6,646 bases of DNA from an uncultured Chlamydiae bacterium (GTDB lineage: Bacteria; Chlamydiota; Chlamydiia; Chlamydiales; SM23-39), in contig CAIPFQ010000213.1 in NCBI GenBank assembly GCA_903864395.1, positions 1 to 6,646 of the forward strand, written 5' to 3'. Of the stretch, positions 1 through 6,514 are shown piece after piece. The translations under genes were made by a program, and so were the position numbers. The notes under the pieces were generated by a model, which worked only from the letters and a program-made list of their open reading frames with translations, was not told where the DNA came from and made no database searches. Each line of letters opens with the position of its first letter. The first letter of the stretch is position 1.

Positions 1-609
1 CATCGCATGCAGCCTGTGGCTGCCAATGCCCTTTTAAAAACCTTGGAAGAGCCGGCGCAAGATACGACGATTCTTCTCTTAACGTCTGCGCCGCAAGAAA
101 TCCTTCCCACGATTGCCTCGCGCTGCGCCTTCATTCGGTTTTTGCCCCTCAAAGAAGAAGAGGTAGCTGCAATTTTAAAATCCAAAGGATTGTCAGAATC
201 GTTTGCAAAAATGAGTCACGGCTCCGCTGGCAAAGCGTGCGCCCTAGCAGAAAATACCCATTCACAAGACACTTTGTGGAAAATTCTTTCAGAGCGTCCC
301 AACTATTTTGAATTGGCGGCTTTGTTGGAAAAAATCGAAAAAGAGATCGAAACGGAAGACCCTCTTCAATATAGCCTCCGCGTGGAACAAATTTTTGCCG
401 CGATTCTCATGTGGCACCGAGACGCTTTGGCTAAGCACTATGGCGCCCCTTCTCTTCTTTTCGCGCCCTCTTGTGAATCTCAGACAGAAAATTTTGAGCT
501 TACCAGGATGGAACGGCGTGTCGAGACAGCAAGGCTGGCATTTTCTCGCAACATCCGTCTTTCCCAATGCCTTCACAGTGTTTTTAAATCAACTTCCCCG
601 ACCAATTGA
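1..609 (+). CDS. holB: DNA polymerase III delta-prime subunit, C-terminal part (5' end outside window)
   Basis: The reading frame is open from base 1 (His-Arg-Met...) to a TGA at 607-609, so the gene starts upstream and the ATG at 7 is an internal methionine. Delta-prime is a fixed component of the clamp-loader complex that opens the beta sliding clamp for the replicative polymerase. The visible part begins in the AAA+ domain with the family stretch ANALLKTLEEP, followed by ILLLTSAP (sensor 1 region). The SRC motif (codons at 118-126, in TIASRCAFIRFLPL) follows, which in this family supplies an arginine finger. The remaining roughly 150 residues are the helical collar region and are poorly conserved. 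The Walker A and zinc-binding region would be off the left edge. DnaX (gamma/tau) shares parts of these motifs, but the protein ends soon after the collar, as expected for HolB. The 3' end overlaps the convergent nadK by 26 bases. Confidence 0.9.
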   Translation, partial: HRMQPVAANALLKTLEEPAQDTTILLLTSAPQEILPTIASRCAFIRFLPLKEEEVAAILKSKGLSESFAKMSHGSAGKACALAENTHSQDTLWKILSERPNYFELAALLEKIEKEIETEDPLQYSLRVEQIFAAILMWHRDALAKHYGAPSLLFAPSCESQTENFELTRMERRVETARLAFSRNIRLSQCLHSVFKSTSPTN

Positions 610-1426
610 GTTTTTTGCGCAACGTTGCAAAATATTCATGGCGATGTAAATTCACAATGCGAAAAGGATTTTGCGAGCGCTGAATCGAGATTTTTTGTCC
701 GCTGGTCAAAACCCAGCTTTTTAATCCATCTGCGCGCACATCGATGGGATCGTAAGGGCTGAGATATTCGACTTGAATGACGTGGTTTGCGGTCAAGACA
801 ATAGGGCGATTTGAAATTGTGTGGGGGCAGATCGGCGTGATGACAATTGCGTCGAGAGCTGGCGCCAAAATAGGCCCTCCTGCGGCTAAAGAATAGGCTG
901 TAGAGCCCGTTGGCGTTGCAATGATGATGCCATCGGCCACAAAGGTGTTGATCGGAATCCCATCCATGCTGATAGCCAGCTCGATCAAGCTTTGATTTTT
1001 CGCTCGGTGAAACACGATGTCGTTGACGGCGCGTAAAGAATCGGGTTGCTGTGGGCTTTTTCCTTCTAGTGCTAGGCGATGATCGATCGTATAGGCGTTA
1101 TTTAAAAGATCTTCCAAGCTTGAAAAAATATCGGACGAGGGAATGTCTGCCATAAATCCTAAATGACCGAGATTGATCCCAAGAATCGGAACGTTTAAAT
1201 GAGAAAACTGGTGGCTGATGCGCAGCAGTGTTCCATCGCCTCCCATGGAAATGAGAAAGGTAATTTTTTTAGGATCGACCGACGAGAGGGGAAGGGCGCC
1301 AATCAGAGAGGCTTTTTCATCCTCTGCCGCGACTTGCACCCCTTTTTTTTCAAAAAATTCGCGAATTTGTACAGCGATCTCAAACGAGTGTTTTTTCTTT
1401 TCATTGGGAAATAAGGCAATGATCAT
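584..1426 (-). CDS. nadK: NAD kinase (ATP-NAD kinase), 280 aa
   Basis: Phosphorylates NAD to NADP in the cytoplasm. The family signatures are present in order: GGDGT at residues 62-66 (nucleotide-binding motif), [13 protein letters not shown] at 82-94, the ND pair of VNDIVFH at 134-140, and the long block [20 protein letters not shown] at 164-183, followed by [14 protein letters not shown]. The length is typical of bacterial NadK (about 270-300 aa). The ATG at 1426-1424 overlaps the dxs stop as ATGA. AGGA at 1436-1433 lies 6 bases upstream and acts as a ribosome binding site, so the start is well supported and translation is probably coupled to dxs. It is the last gene of the xseA-xseB-dxs-nadK operon. 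Its 3' end runs 26 bases into the convergent holB, and I see no terminator hairpin at the junction. No key residue appears to be missing. Confidence 0.96.
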   Translation of the reverse strand: MIIALFPNEKKKHSFEIAVQIREFFEKKGVQVAAEDEKASLIGALPLSSVDPKKITFLISMGGDGTLLRISHQFSHLNVPILGINLGHLGFMADIPSSDIFSSLEDLLNNAYTIDHRLALEGKSPQQPDSLRAVNDIVFHRAKNQSLIELAISMDGIPINTFVADGIIIATPTGSTAYSLAAGGPILAPALDAIVITPICPHTISNRPIVLTANHVIQVEYLSPYDPIDVRADGLKSWVLTSGQKISIQRSQNPFRIVNLHRHEYFATLRKKLNWSGKLI

Positions 1427-3165
1427 AAAAGTTCCTGGATAATGCGCTTTGCAATGGATGGAGCATCGAGCTCTAGTTCTTGGATGAGTTCCCCATGGCT
1501 GCCAAACTGCACCCAGGTGTCGGGGATTCCGAAATTGAGGACTTTTGTCCCTCTATGGCCTTGCGTCATGAGAAAATGATTAAAAATCATCCCAAAGCCG
1601 CCATTAAGAGAGTGCTCTTCTAGCGTCGCAACACAAGAATAGTTAGGGATCATGGCATGAAAAAATTGTGCGTCTAATGGTTTTACAAACACGGGATCGA
1701 CAATCGCAGCGTCGAGTCCTTGAAGAGAAAGAATTTCTTTGACCTTGAAGGCCGCTTGATAGGTATGCCCTAGAGCAATGAGCAAAATGGTTGTCCCAGG
1801 AGACAGAAGTTCAGCTTTCCCCATAGGGCGCTCTGTCAGGGGTTTTTCTATTTCTTCCGTCTCGAGATTTGGGTAGCGGATGGCGCAAGGCCTTTGCCAA
1901 GAAAAACTACTTTCAAGCAACTCTTTTAACACATGGCCATTTCTCGGTTGCGCGATCACCATATTTGGCATGGCGTTTAAGAAGCTTAAATCATAAATGC
2001 CATGGTGAGTGCTTCCGTCAGGGCCCGAGATAGAGGCGCGATCGAGCGCGAATACGACGGGGAGCTCTTGCATGCATACATCTTGAAAGAGATTGTCAAA
2101 GGCTCTTTGAAGAAAGGTGGCGTAAATACAAGCAACGACTTTGATTTTTCCCCCTAAAGCGAGCCCCCCTGCAAACGTCACTGCATGTCCTTCTGCAATC
2201 CCGACGTCGATGCATTGATTCGGCAGTTGTTCCATGAAATCATCGAGACAAGATCCTGCCGAGGTTGCGGGGGTGATGCAGACGAGATGGGGATCTTTTT
2301 TTGCCATGGCAAGAAGATGCTTTCCAAAAATTTTTGGAAAGGTTGGACGGTTTGAAGGGCTTGGCAAAAATTTCCCACTGCATACATCAAAAGGTTTCAC
2401 TCCGTGATAGGGCGTGGGGTTGGCCACTGCAATCGGCATTCCCTTGCCCTTCACGGTCAACACATGCAGCAAGACAGGATAGGGCAAATCTTTGAGGGAT
2501 TCGAGCGTCTCAATGAGCTCTCCAAGGTTATGCCCATCAAGGGGGCCTCGATACGCTAGGCCAAACCCTTCAAAAAAGGAAGCGGAGCTATTTTCTGGCT
2601 TCTGGGTACAGAGACGCTCTAAAATATCTTTGATGTTGCCGACGTTTTTTGAAATCGACATCGCGTTATCGTTTAAAATAGCGAGAAATCGGGGCATTTT
2701 TTTAGGGATATTATTCAAAGCTTCCAACGTAAGACCGCATGTGAGGGAGGCGTCTCCTAAGATGGGGAGAATATGCTCCTTTCCTCCGCAAAGATCGCGC
2801 CCCTTGGCAACGCCTAAAGCCAAAGAGAGCGCAGTTCCCGCATGGCCTGCGAAAAAATGATCGTGCTCTGATTCTTTTGGATGGGTAAACCCGCAGAGCC
2901 CTTTATATTTGCGGATCTGATCAAATTTCTCGTTTCTTCCTGTGAGCAGTTTATGGGGATAGCTTTGGTGGCTTACATCGAAAATAAATTTATCTTGCGG
3001 GGATTTAAATGCGCGATGCAAAGCGATCGTTAATTCAACGATGCCGAGGTTGGAGGAGAGGTGGCCTCCATTGACAGACATGATCGCGATGATCCGTCTT
3101 CGGATTTGTTGCGCAAGCTCTTTTAGAGCGTTTAGGGAAAGAGTTGAGAGATCTTCCGCGATCAA
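1423..3165 (-). CDS. dxs: 1-deoxy-D-xylulose-5-phosphate synthase, 580 aa, short form with TTG start
   Basis: A thiamine-diphosphate enzyme that condenses pyruvate with glyceraldehyde-3-phosphate, the first step of the MEP isoprenoid pathway. Visible features are [10 protein letters not shown] (His35), [15 protein letters not shown] at 63-77, the ThDP/Mg motif GDA...NDN (Asp138, Asn167, same 29-residue spacing as E. coli), GPLDGHN, the pyrimidine-domain glutamate in [14 protein letters not shown] (Glu325), [27 protein letters not shown], and the C-terminal domain from about 450. All expected catalytic residues I can place are present. It is about 40 residues shorter than E. coli DXS: a shorter N-terminus plus about 31 residues missing between NVG and the GPLDGH segment. 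The start is TTG at 3165-3163; the only codons between it and an in-frame stop at 3195-3193 are non-start codons apart from ATT. AGGAGAGGA at 3183-3175 supports TTG. The TTG overlaps the xseB stop (TTGA), and the dxs stop overlaps the nadK start. Confidence 0.96.
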   Translation of the reverse strand: MIAEDLSTLSLNALKELAQQIRRRIIAIMSVNGGHLSSNLGIVELTIALHRAFKSPQDKFIFDVSHQSYPHKLLTGRNEKFDQIRKYKGLCGFTHPKESEHDHFFAGHAGTALSLALGVAKGRDLCGGKEHILPILGDASLTCGLTLEALNNIPKKMPRFLAILNDNAMSISKNVGNIKDILERLCTQKPENSSASFFEGFGLAYRGPLDGHNLGELIETLESLKDLPYPVLLHVLTVKGKGMPIAVANPTPYHGVKPFDVCSGKFLPSPSNRPTFPKIFGKHLLAMAKKDPHLVCITPATSAGSCLDDFMEQLPNQCIDVGIAEGHAVTFAGGLALGGKIKVVACIYATFLQRAFDNLFQDVCMQELPVVFALDRASISGPDGSTHHGIYDLSFLNAMPNMVIAQPRNGHVLKELLESSFSWQRPCAIRYPNLETEEIEKPLTERPMGKAELLSPGTTILLIALGHTYQAAFKVKEILSLQGLDAAIVDPVFVKPLDAQFFHAMIPNYSCVATLEEHSLNGGFGMIFNHFLMTQGHRGTKVLNFGIPDTWVQFGSHGELIQELELDAPSIAKRIIQELL

Positions 3166-3431
3166 AATGGGACATCCTCTCCTGCAAAGGCTTCAATTTG
3201 CGGCTTATTGTCTGAGGAAAGAAGAGTCTCTCCCGAGGGCCCCTTGACGATTTGGTCGATTTTTTGCTCCGCGCTCTTGAGCTGCTTTTCGCAATAGCGC
3301 ATGAGTTTCTCTGCTTGTTCGAAGAGATATAACGACTCTTCGAGGGAAATTTTATTTCCATTCATGCTCGCGAGAATTTTTTCTAAGCGCTCGTGCGCCT
3401 CTTCAAAGGAAGGATTTTCTTTATGGGTCAT
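3162..3431 (-). CDS. xseB: Exodeoxyribonuclease VII small subunit, 89 aa
   Basis: Small subunit of exonuclease VII, which degrades single-stranded DNA from both ends together with XseA. The protein shows the family pattern: an N-terminal [12 protein letters not shown] helix (residues 9-20), the turn with [17 protein letters not shown] (about 28-44), then [15 protein letters not shown]. This is a two-helix hairpin that binds the C-terminal part of the large subunit. At 89 aa it is slightly longer than the usual 70-80 because of a polar tail. The ATG at 3431-3429 lies inside the xseA end, an 11-base overlap; GGAAA at 3445-3441 is a weak ribosome binding site 9 bases upstream, so coupling to xseA is likely. 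Its TGA overlaps the dxs TTG by 4 bases. Sitting directly after xseA makes the assignment firm despite the short length. Confidence 0.93.
   Translation of the reverse strand: MTHKENPSFEEAHERLEKILASMNGNKISLEESLYLFEQAEKLMRYCEKQLKSAEQKIDQIVKGPSGETLLSSDNKPQIEAFAGEDVPF
3175..3183 (-). promoter_or_regulatory. Ribosome binding site for dxs (supports TTG start)
   Basis: On the minus strand this reads AGGAGAGGA and lies 9 bases upstream of the TTG at 3165-3163, inside the xseB coding sequence. An ATG within the downstream spacer (3176-3174) is in a different frame. The only in-frame alternative between this site and the upstream stop would be ATT, so the site decides the TTG as the dxs start. Confidence 0.7.
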
Positions 3432-4740
3432 TATTTTTTATTTCCACAGAGGTTACAAAAGCCCCAACACGACCGTCGTGCAGAAGGGCGAAAATTTTTT
3501 GGTTTGGCTCCATTGCCTTAGCCGACAAGATAATCGAAGACTCTTTTTCACAAAAGAGAATCGAGTATCCTTTTTTTAAAAGATGGTTGGGATCGAGCGA
3601 GCGCAAATGTTCCCAAAGACCATAAAGCCTTTGTTTTTTTTCACGCAAAGAGGAGCGCAGGGTCATTTCAAACCTTTCTTTGAGGGGCGTTAGCTTTTCT
3701 CTGGCCAATCGGATGCGATTTGAGGGCTTGAGCAGCTCAAGGGAGACTCTCGCGGCGTCAATTTGCTGAATCTGCTGCGATAGGAGGCGATAAGGGGAGC
3801 TAAAGAGGGGGTGGTGACGTAGGGCTAAAAGGTGCCCCTTTTCTTGGGAAATCCTTTGGAGGGTTCTTTGCCGTGTGGTTTGGCGCGCTTCGGTTAAAAA
3901 TTTTATGAGGTGAGATGTTTCGGCGACGGCGATTTCTGCGGCCGCTGAGGGGGTGGGCGCACGGACGTCGGCGACCCAATCGGCAATGGTAAAATCTGTT
4001 TCGTGACCGACCGCGGAGATGATGGGGATTTTTGATTCAAAAATGGCTCTTGCGACGATTTCTTCGTTGAACGCCCAAAGATCTTCAATGCTTCCGCCTC
4101 CGCGCCCTACAATGAGCAGGTCAGCTAAGCGGTGTTGATTGAACTCCGCGATGGCGGCAGCGATCTCTGGGGCGGCTTTTTCTCCTTGGACGCGAACGGG
4201 ATTTACGAGGATATGCGCACCGGCAAAGCGTCTTTTGAGGACATGGAGCATATCGCTAAGGGCGGCACCTGTCGGGCTGGTGACAAGGCCAATGCGCTGA
4301 GGAAATTTGGGAAGATTTTTTTTTCTCTCTGGCTGAAACCAGCCGCGCGCTTGGAGCTGTTCTTTGAGCTGATGGAACTTGATGAGAAGCTCTCCCAATC
4401 CTAAGAATTGAAGCTCTCGGATGATGAGTTGATATTGTCCCCTTGGGGCATAGAGACTGATTTCTCCCTTGGCGATGACTTGATCTCCATCTTTAGGCAT
4501 GCGAGCGAGCTGGGACGCATTGCCTCGAAACAGGACGGCGGAAATTTGCGCTCCTGCGTCTTTCATGCTAAAATAGAGGTGCCCTGAGGACTGAAGTTTA
4601 AAATTGCTGATTTCCCCTTTGATCGCGAGGGTGCGGAAATTTGTTTCTAAGACTGCCTTGATGGCAGAGGTTAATTCTGTTACGGTAAAAATCGTCAAGA
4701 TGGGCCCCTGGGAAAGGGCGATTTTCTCTGAAATCGGCAT
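3421..4740 (-). CDS. xseA: Exodeoxyribonuclease VII large subunit, 439 aa
   Basis: Catalytic large subunit of exonuclease VII, which cuts single-stranded DNA into oligonucleotides in repair and recombination. Numbering is from the ATG at 4740. An N-terminal OB-fold DNA-binding region begins at FTVTELTSAI, with IKGEISNFKLQSSGHLYFS at 40-58. The catalytic domain has RIGLVTSPTGAALSDML (149-165), VGRGGGSIEDLWAFN (211-225), and VGHETDFTIADWVAD followed by RAPTPSAAAE (244-269). A long helical region follows, then the C-terminal LDPNHLLKKGYSIL signature (382-395). The length matches the family (about 400-460). The frame is open upstream to a TTG at 4761, which would add 7 residues. I prefer the ATG because AAGAAG lies 10 bases before it, no ribosome binding site precedes the TTG, and a candidate promoter would place the transcript start near the TTG. 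It is the first gene of the minus-strand operon, divergent from tpiA. Confidence 0.95.
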   Translation of the reverse strand: MPISEKIALSQGPILTIFTVTELTSAIKAVLETNFRTLAIKGEISNFKLQSSGHLYFSMKDAGAQISAVLFRGNASQLARMPKDGDQVIAKGEISLYAPRGQYQLIIRELQFLGLGELLIKFHQLKEQLQARGWFQPERKKNLPKFPQRIGLVTSPTGAALSDMLHVLKRRFAGAHILVNPVRVQGEKAAPEIAAAIAEFNQHRLADLLIVGRGGGSIEDLWAFNEEIVARAIFESKIPIISAVGHETDFTIADWVADVRAPTPSAAAEIAVAETSHLIKFLTEARQTTRQRTLQRISQEKGHLLALRHHPLFSSPYRLLSQQIQQIDAARVSLELLKPSNRIRLAREKLTPLKERFEMTLRSSLREKKQRLYGLWEHLRSLDPNHLLKKGYSILFCEKESSIILSAKAMEPNQKIFALLHDGRVGAFVTSVEIKNNDP

Positions 4741-4771
4741 AAAAAGCAAACTTCTTGCCAAGAGCGTTTCA

Positions 4772-4800
4772 ATTCTATATCCTGGGAGGGAAAATATGAA
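4772..4800 (-). promoter_or_regulatory. Candidate sigma-70-type promoter for the xseA operon
   Basis: On the minus strand a -35-like TTCATA (4800-4795, 4 of 6 to consensus) and a -10-like TAGAAT (4777-4772, 5 of 6) are separated by 17 bases. The predicted start near 4765 leaves a leader of about 25 bases before the xseA ATG at 4740. The -35 overlaps the tpiA start codon. Seen by eye only, so low confidence. Confidence 0.35.
4784..4790 (+). promoter_or_regulatory. Strong ribosome binding site for tpiA
   Basis: GGGAGGG, with the core GGAGG (4785-4789) 6 bases before the ATG at 4796. It rejects the longer open frame reaching back to 4604, which would read antisense through the start of xseA and adds 64 residues unlike any triosephosphate isomerase N-terminus. 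Confidence 0.85.
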
Positions 4801-5563
4801 TAAAAGCTTTACCGTGATTGGAAACTGGAAGATGCATAAGACGGCGCGTGAGGCCGTTGATTTTCTAGAAATTCTAATGCCTCAAGTCAGAGGATGCCAA
4901 GTAAATATTTTTATTGCGGCTCCTTGTCTTTTGATTGGAAGTGCCGTGCAGGGGGTTAAAAACTCCAGCGTAAGGATCGGCGCGCAAAACATGCATGAGG
5001 AGAGAGAGGGGGCGTTTACGGGGGAAGTTTCGGGTGTGATGCTGAAGGAGGCGGGGGCCTCGTTTGTGATCCTGGGGCATTCCGAGCGGCGAGAGCTGTT
5101 TGGGGAGACTGATGAGCGGATCGAAAAAAAGGTTCATCGCGCGCTGGGATGCGATTTGACGCCTGTTCTTTGCGTGGGGGAGAGTTTGGAGGCGAGGGAA
5201 GCGGGGAAGACGGAAGAGGTGCTTCAAAAGCAGCTTCATAGCTCTCTTCGCCATCTGCCGCAGGAGGCGTTTAAAAACTTGATGATCGCTTATGAGCCTC
5301 TTTGGGCAATTGGGGTGGGGCTTTCAGCGAGGGGGGATGTGGCGCAGGAGGCTCATGCGTGGATTCGAAAATGTTTAGAGCGGCTTTGTGGAAAAATGGC
5401 GGCCTCTCTCCCTATTCTTTATGGGGGTTCGGTGAAAAAGGAGAATGCAAAAGAGCTTTCTTCTCAAAGGGACATCGATGGTCTTTTGGTGGGAGGAGCT
5501 TCTTTAGAAGCGTCTTCTTTTGTTTCAATTATCAATCAACTTAACTGGCAGAAAAAAACATGA
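4796..5563 (+). CDS. tpiA: Triosephosphate isomerase, 255 aa
   Basis: Cytoplasmic glycolytic/gluconeogenic enzyme interconverting dihydroxyacetone phosphate and glyceraldehyde-3-phosphate. All catalytic residues are visible: Asn10 and Lys12 in VIGNWKMHK, His95 in ILGHSERRELFGE, and Glu167 in AYEPLWAIG. Also present are AQNMHEEREGAFTGEVSG at 63-80, the conserved PVLCVGE (123-129), the phosphate-binding YGGSVKKENAKEL (209-221) and GLLVGGASL near the end. At 255 aa it is the full usual length (about 250). Loop 6, normally GTGKxA, reads GVGLSA at 173-178, an unusual substitution at the lid. The ATG is fixed by the strong GGAGG site 6 bases upstream. It is the first gene of the tpiA-secG-def operon; its TGA overlaps the secG ATG by 4 bases. 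The product glyceraldehyde-3-phosphate is a substrate of the divergently encoded DXS. Confidence 0.97.
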   Translation: MNKSFTVIGNWKMHKTAREAVDFLEILMPQVRGCQVNIFIAAPCLLIGSAVQGVKNSSVRIGAQNMHEEREGAFTGEVSGVMLKEAGASFVILGHSERRELFGETDERIEKKVHRALGCDLTPVLCVGESLEAREAGKTEEVLQKQLHSSLRHLPQEAFKNLMIAYEPLWAIGVGLSARGDVAQEAHAWIRKCLERLCGKMAASLPILYGGSVKKENAKELSSQRDIDGLLVGGASLEASSFVSIINQLNWQKKT

Positions 5564-5862
5564 CAATTTCTTTTTACATTCTTTTATTTTTGTTTTTGCT
5601 TTTGGCTTCGATTCTTTGTCTTGTCATCTTGATTCAGGAATCTAAAAGTCTTGGGCTTGGCGCTTCGTTTGGCGGAGACACGAGTGATTCGCTCTTTGGC
5701 ACTTCGACAGCTGAGGTATTGAAGCGAGTGACTGCATACTTATCGGGTGCATTTTTGATCGGCTGCCTGGTTCTTTCTTTGTGGAGTGCCTCTTTGGGGC
5801 GGAAAGCGCACGGTGTCTTTCAGCCGTCTGTGGAAATGAGGGAATCGGGAGGGGAGTCGTGA
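5560..5862 (+). CDS. secG: Protein translocase subunit SecG, 100 aa
   Basis: Small inner-membrane subunit that assists the SecYEG channel in protein export. The sequence shows two hydrophobic segments (about residues 4-25 and 57-77). They flank the conserved cytoplasmic loop LGLGASFGGDTSDSLFGTST (31-50), which matches the family pattern G-hGAsFGGg-s-tLFG-s. A short polar C-terminal tail, rich in Glu, Ser and Gly, follows. The length is within the usual 70-120 range. The ATG at 5560 overlaps the tpiA TGA as ATGA, and upstream there is only a poor ribosome binding site, so translation is probably coupled to tpiA. The TGA at 5860-5862 overlaps the def GTG. The tail region also carries the def ribosome binding site, so the last residues may be shaped partly by that constraint. 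Confidence 0.93.
   Translation: MTISFYILLFLFLLLASILCLVILIQESKSLGLGASFGGDTSDSLFGTSTAEVLKRVTAYLSGAFLIGCLVLSLWSASLGRKAHGVFQPSVEMRESGGES
5847..5856 (+). promoter_or_regulatory. Ribosome binding site for def (supports GTG start)
   Basis: GGGAGGGGAG inside the end of secG; the GGAGG core (5848-5852) lies 6 bases before the GTG at 5859. It selects GTG over the in-frame ATG at 5781, which would add 26 residues that are only an alternate reading of secG. Confidence 0.8.
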
Positions 5863-6401
5863 AACTTCCTTTGCGCTGTTACGGCGATCCGATTTTAAGA
5901 AAGAAGGCAGAGCCTGTTGTCTCGATTACCCCAGAAATTGTTCAGCTTGCGCACGACATGATTGAGACGATGCAGGCCAGCCACGGAGTCGGTCTTGCCG
6001 CGCCACAAGTGGGTCATTCTTTGCGCTTGTATGTATTTTGCGATGAGATGGAAGATGCTGAGGGCCATTCGGAACTAGGGCCTCCTCAGGTGGCTATCAA
6101 TCCTGTGATTTCTCATCCTTCGAAGGAGATGGAAGAGTCGATGGAGGGGTGTCTTTCGATTCCTGGCATCCGGGTGCATGTGAGCCGTCCGAGATCGATT
6201 CATATTCGCTATCAAAATCTTGTGGGCGCGTGGGTGGAGCAAGAGCTTGTTGGGTTTATTGCTCGCGTGAATATGCACGAAAATGACCACCTCAACGGCG
6301 TTTTGCACGTGGATCGGGCGCCCTCAGAGGAAAAAAAGCAAATCGCTATCCGTTTACGCAAAATGGAAAAGATGGAGATGGAGAAACATCTTTCTACCTA
6401 G
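5859..6401 (+). CDS. def: Peptide deformylase, 180 aa, GTG start
   Basis: Metal-dependent cytoplasmic enzyme that removes the formyl group from the N-terminal methionine of new proteins. Three family motifs are visible: motif I GVGLAAPQ (residues 43-50), motif II EGCLS (96-100, metal-ligand Cys98) and motif III HENDH (140-144, metal ligands His140 and His144, catalytic Glu141), followed by LNGVLHVDR. The residue before motif III is Met139 where most family members have Gln (QHExDH). The N-terminus LRCYGDPILRKKAEPV is typical. The length (180) is normal for bacterial PDF; the Lys/Glu/Met-rich C-terminal helix suggests a type I-like enzyme. The GTG start overlaps the secG stop as GTGA and has a strong ribosome binding site. 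It is the last gene of the operon; a small dyad begins two bases after its TAG. Confidence 0.95.
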   Translation: MKLPLRCYGDPILRKKAEPVVSITPEIVQLAHDMIETMQASHGVGLAAPQVGHSLRLYVFCDEMEDAEGHSELGPPQVAINPVISHPSKEMEESMEGCLSIPGIRVHVSRPRSIHIRYQNLVGAWVEQELVGFIARVNMHENDHLNGVLHVDRAPSEEKKQIAIRLRKMEKMEMEKHLST

Positions 6402-6402
6402 G

Positions 6403-6418
6403 ACAGATATTTATCTGT
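6403..6418 (+). terminator. Small dyad after def, possible weak terminator
   Basis: A perfect inverted repeat, ACAGATA-TT-TATCTGT, starts 2 bases after the def stop and is followed by TTTG. As RNA it would form about a 6-bp, AT-rich stem with a 4-base loop and a very short U run. It is therefore at best a weak intrinsic terminator, and could equally be a protein-binding dyad. Confidence 0.3.
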
Positions 6419-6448
6419 TTGACGGTAAGTCTTTTGAGTTTTTTTATT

Positions 6449-6477
6449 TTGACAAATGTTTTGTTGATTTATTTAAG
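6449..6477 (+). promoter_or_regulatory. Candidate promoter P1 upstream of the structured RNA
   Basis: A perfect TTGACA -35 (6449-6454), 17 bases, then TTTAAG (6472-6477, 4 of 6 to TATAAT), all in a very AT-rich stretch after def. The perfect -35 and ideal spacing make it plausible; the -10 is only fair. Confidence 0.4.
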
Positions 6478-6508
6478 TTGCAAAAAAAACAATAGGGTGT
6501 CGTATACT
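6478..6508 (+). promoter_or_regulatory. Candidate promoter P2 upstream of the structured RNA
   Basis: A good -10 TATACT (6503-6508, 5 of 6) with a -35-like TTGCAA (6478-6483, 4 of 6) at a longish 19-base spacing, with an A-tract at 6482-6489. Predicted transcript start is near 6515, just before the first stem of the structured region. P1 and P2 could be tandem alternatives. Confidence 0.4.
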
Positions 6509-6514
6509 CGACTT

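Noticed and set aside
2492..2860. 122-codon plus-strand open frame opposite dxs
   Set aside because: It is antisense to a clearly conserved enzyme, has no recognisable domain or ribosome binding site, and looks like a shadow frame.
3035..3361. 108-codon minus-strand open frame across xseB and dxs
   Set aside because: It is an alternate frame of two well-supported genes, with a Lys/Arg/Ser-rich composition typical of shadow translation.
4741..4761. TTG start for xseA adding 7 residues
   Set aside because: No ribosome binding site precedes it, and the candidate promoter would place transcription start almost on it; the ATG at 4740 has AAGAAG upstream.
4604..4795. Longer tpiA open frame beginning at 4604
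   Set aside because: The extra 64 codons run antisense to the start of xseA and resemble no TIM N-terminus; a strong ribosome binding site and VIGNWKMHK place the start at 4796.
5781..5858. Longer def open frame beginning with ATG at 5781
   Set aside because: The extra 26 residues are an alternate frame of secG; the GTG at 5859 has a good ribosome binding site and a typical deformylase N-terminus.
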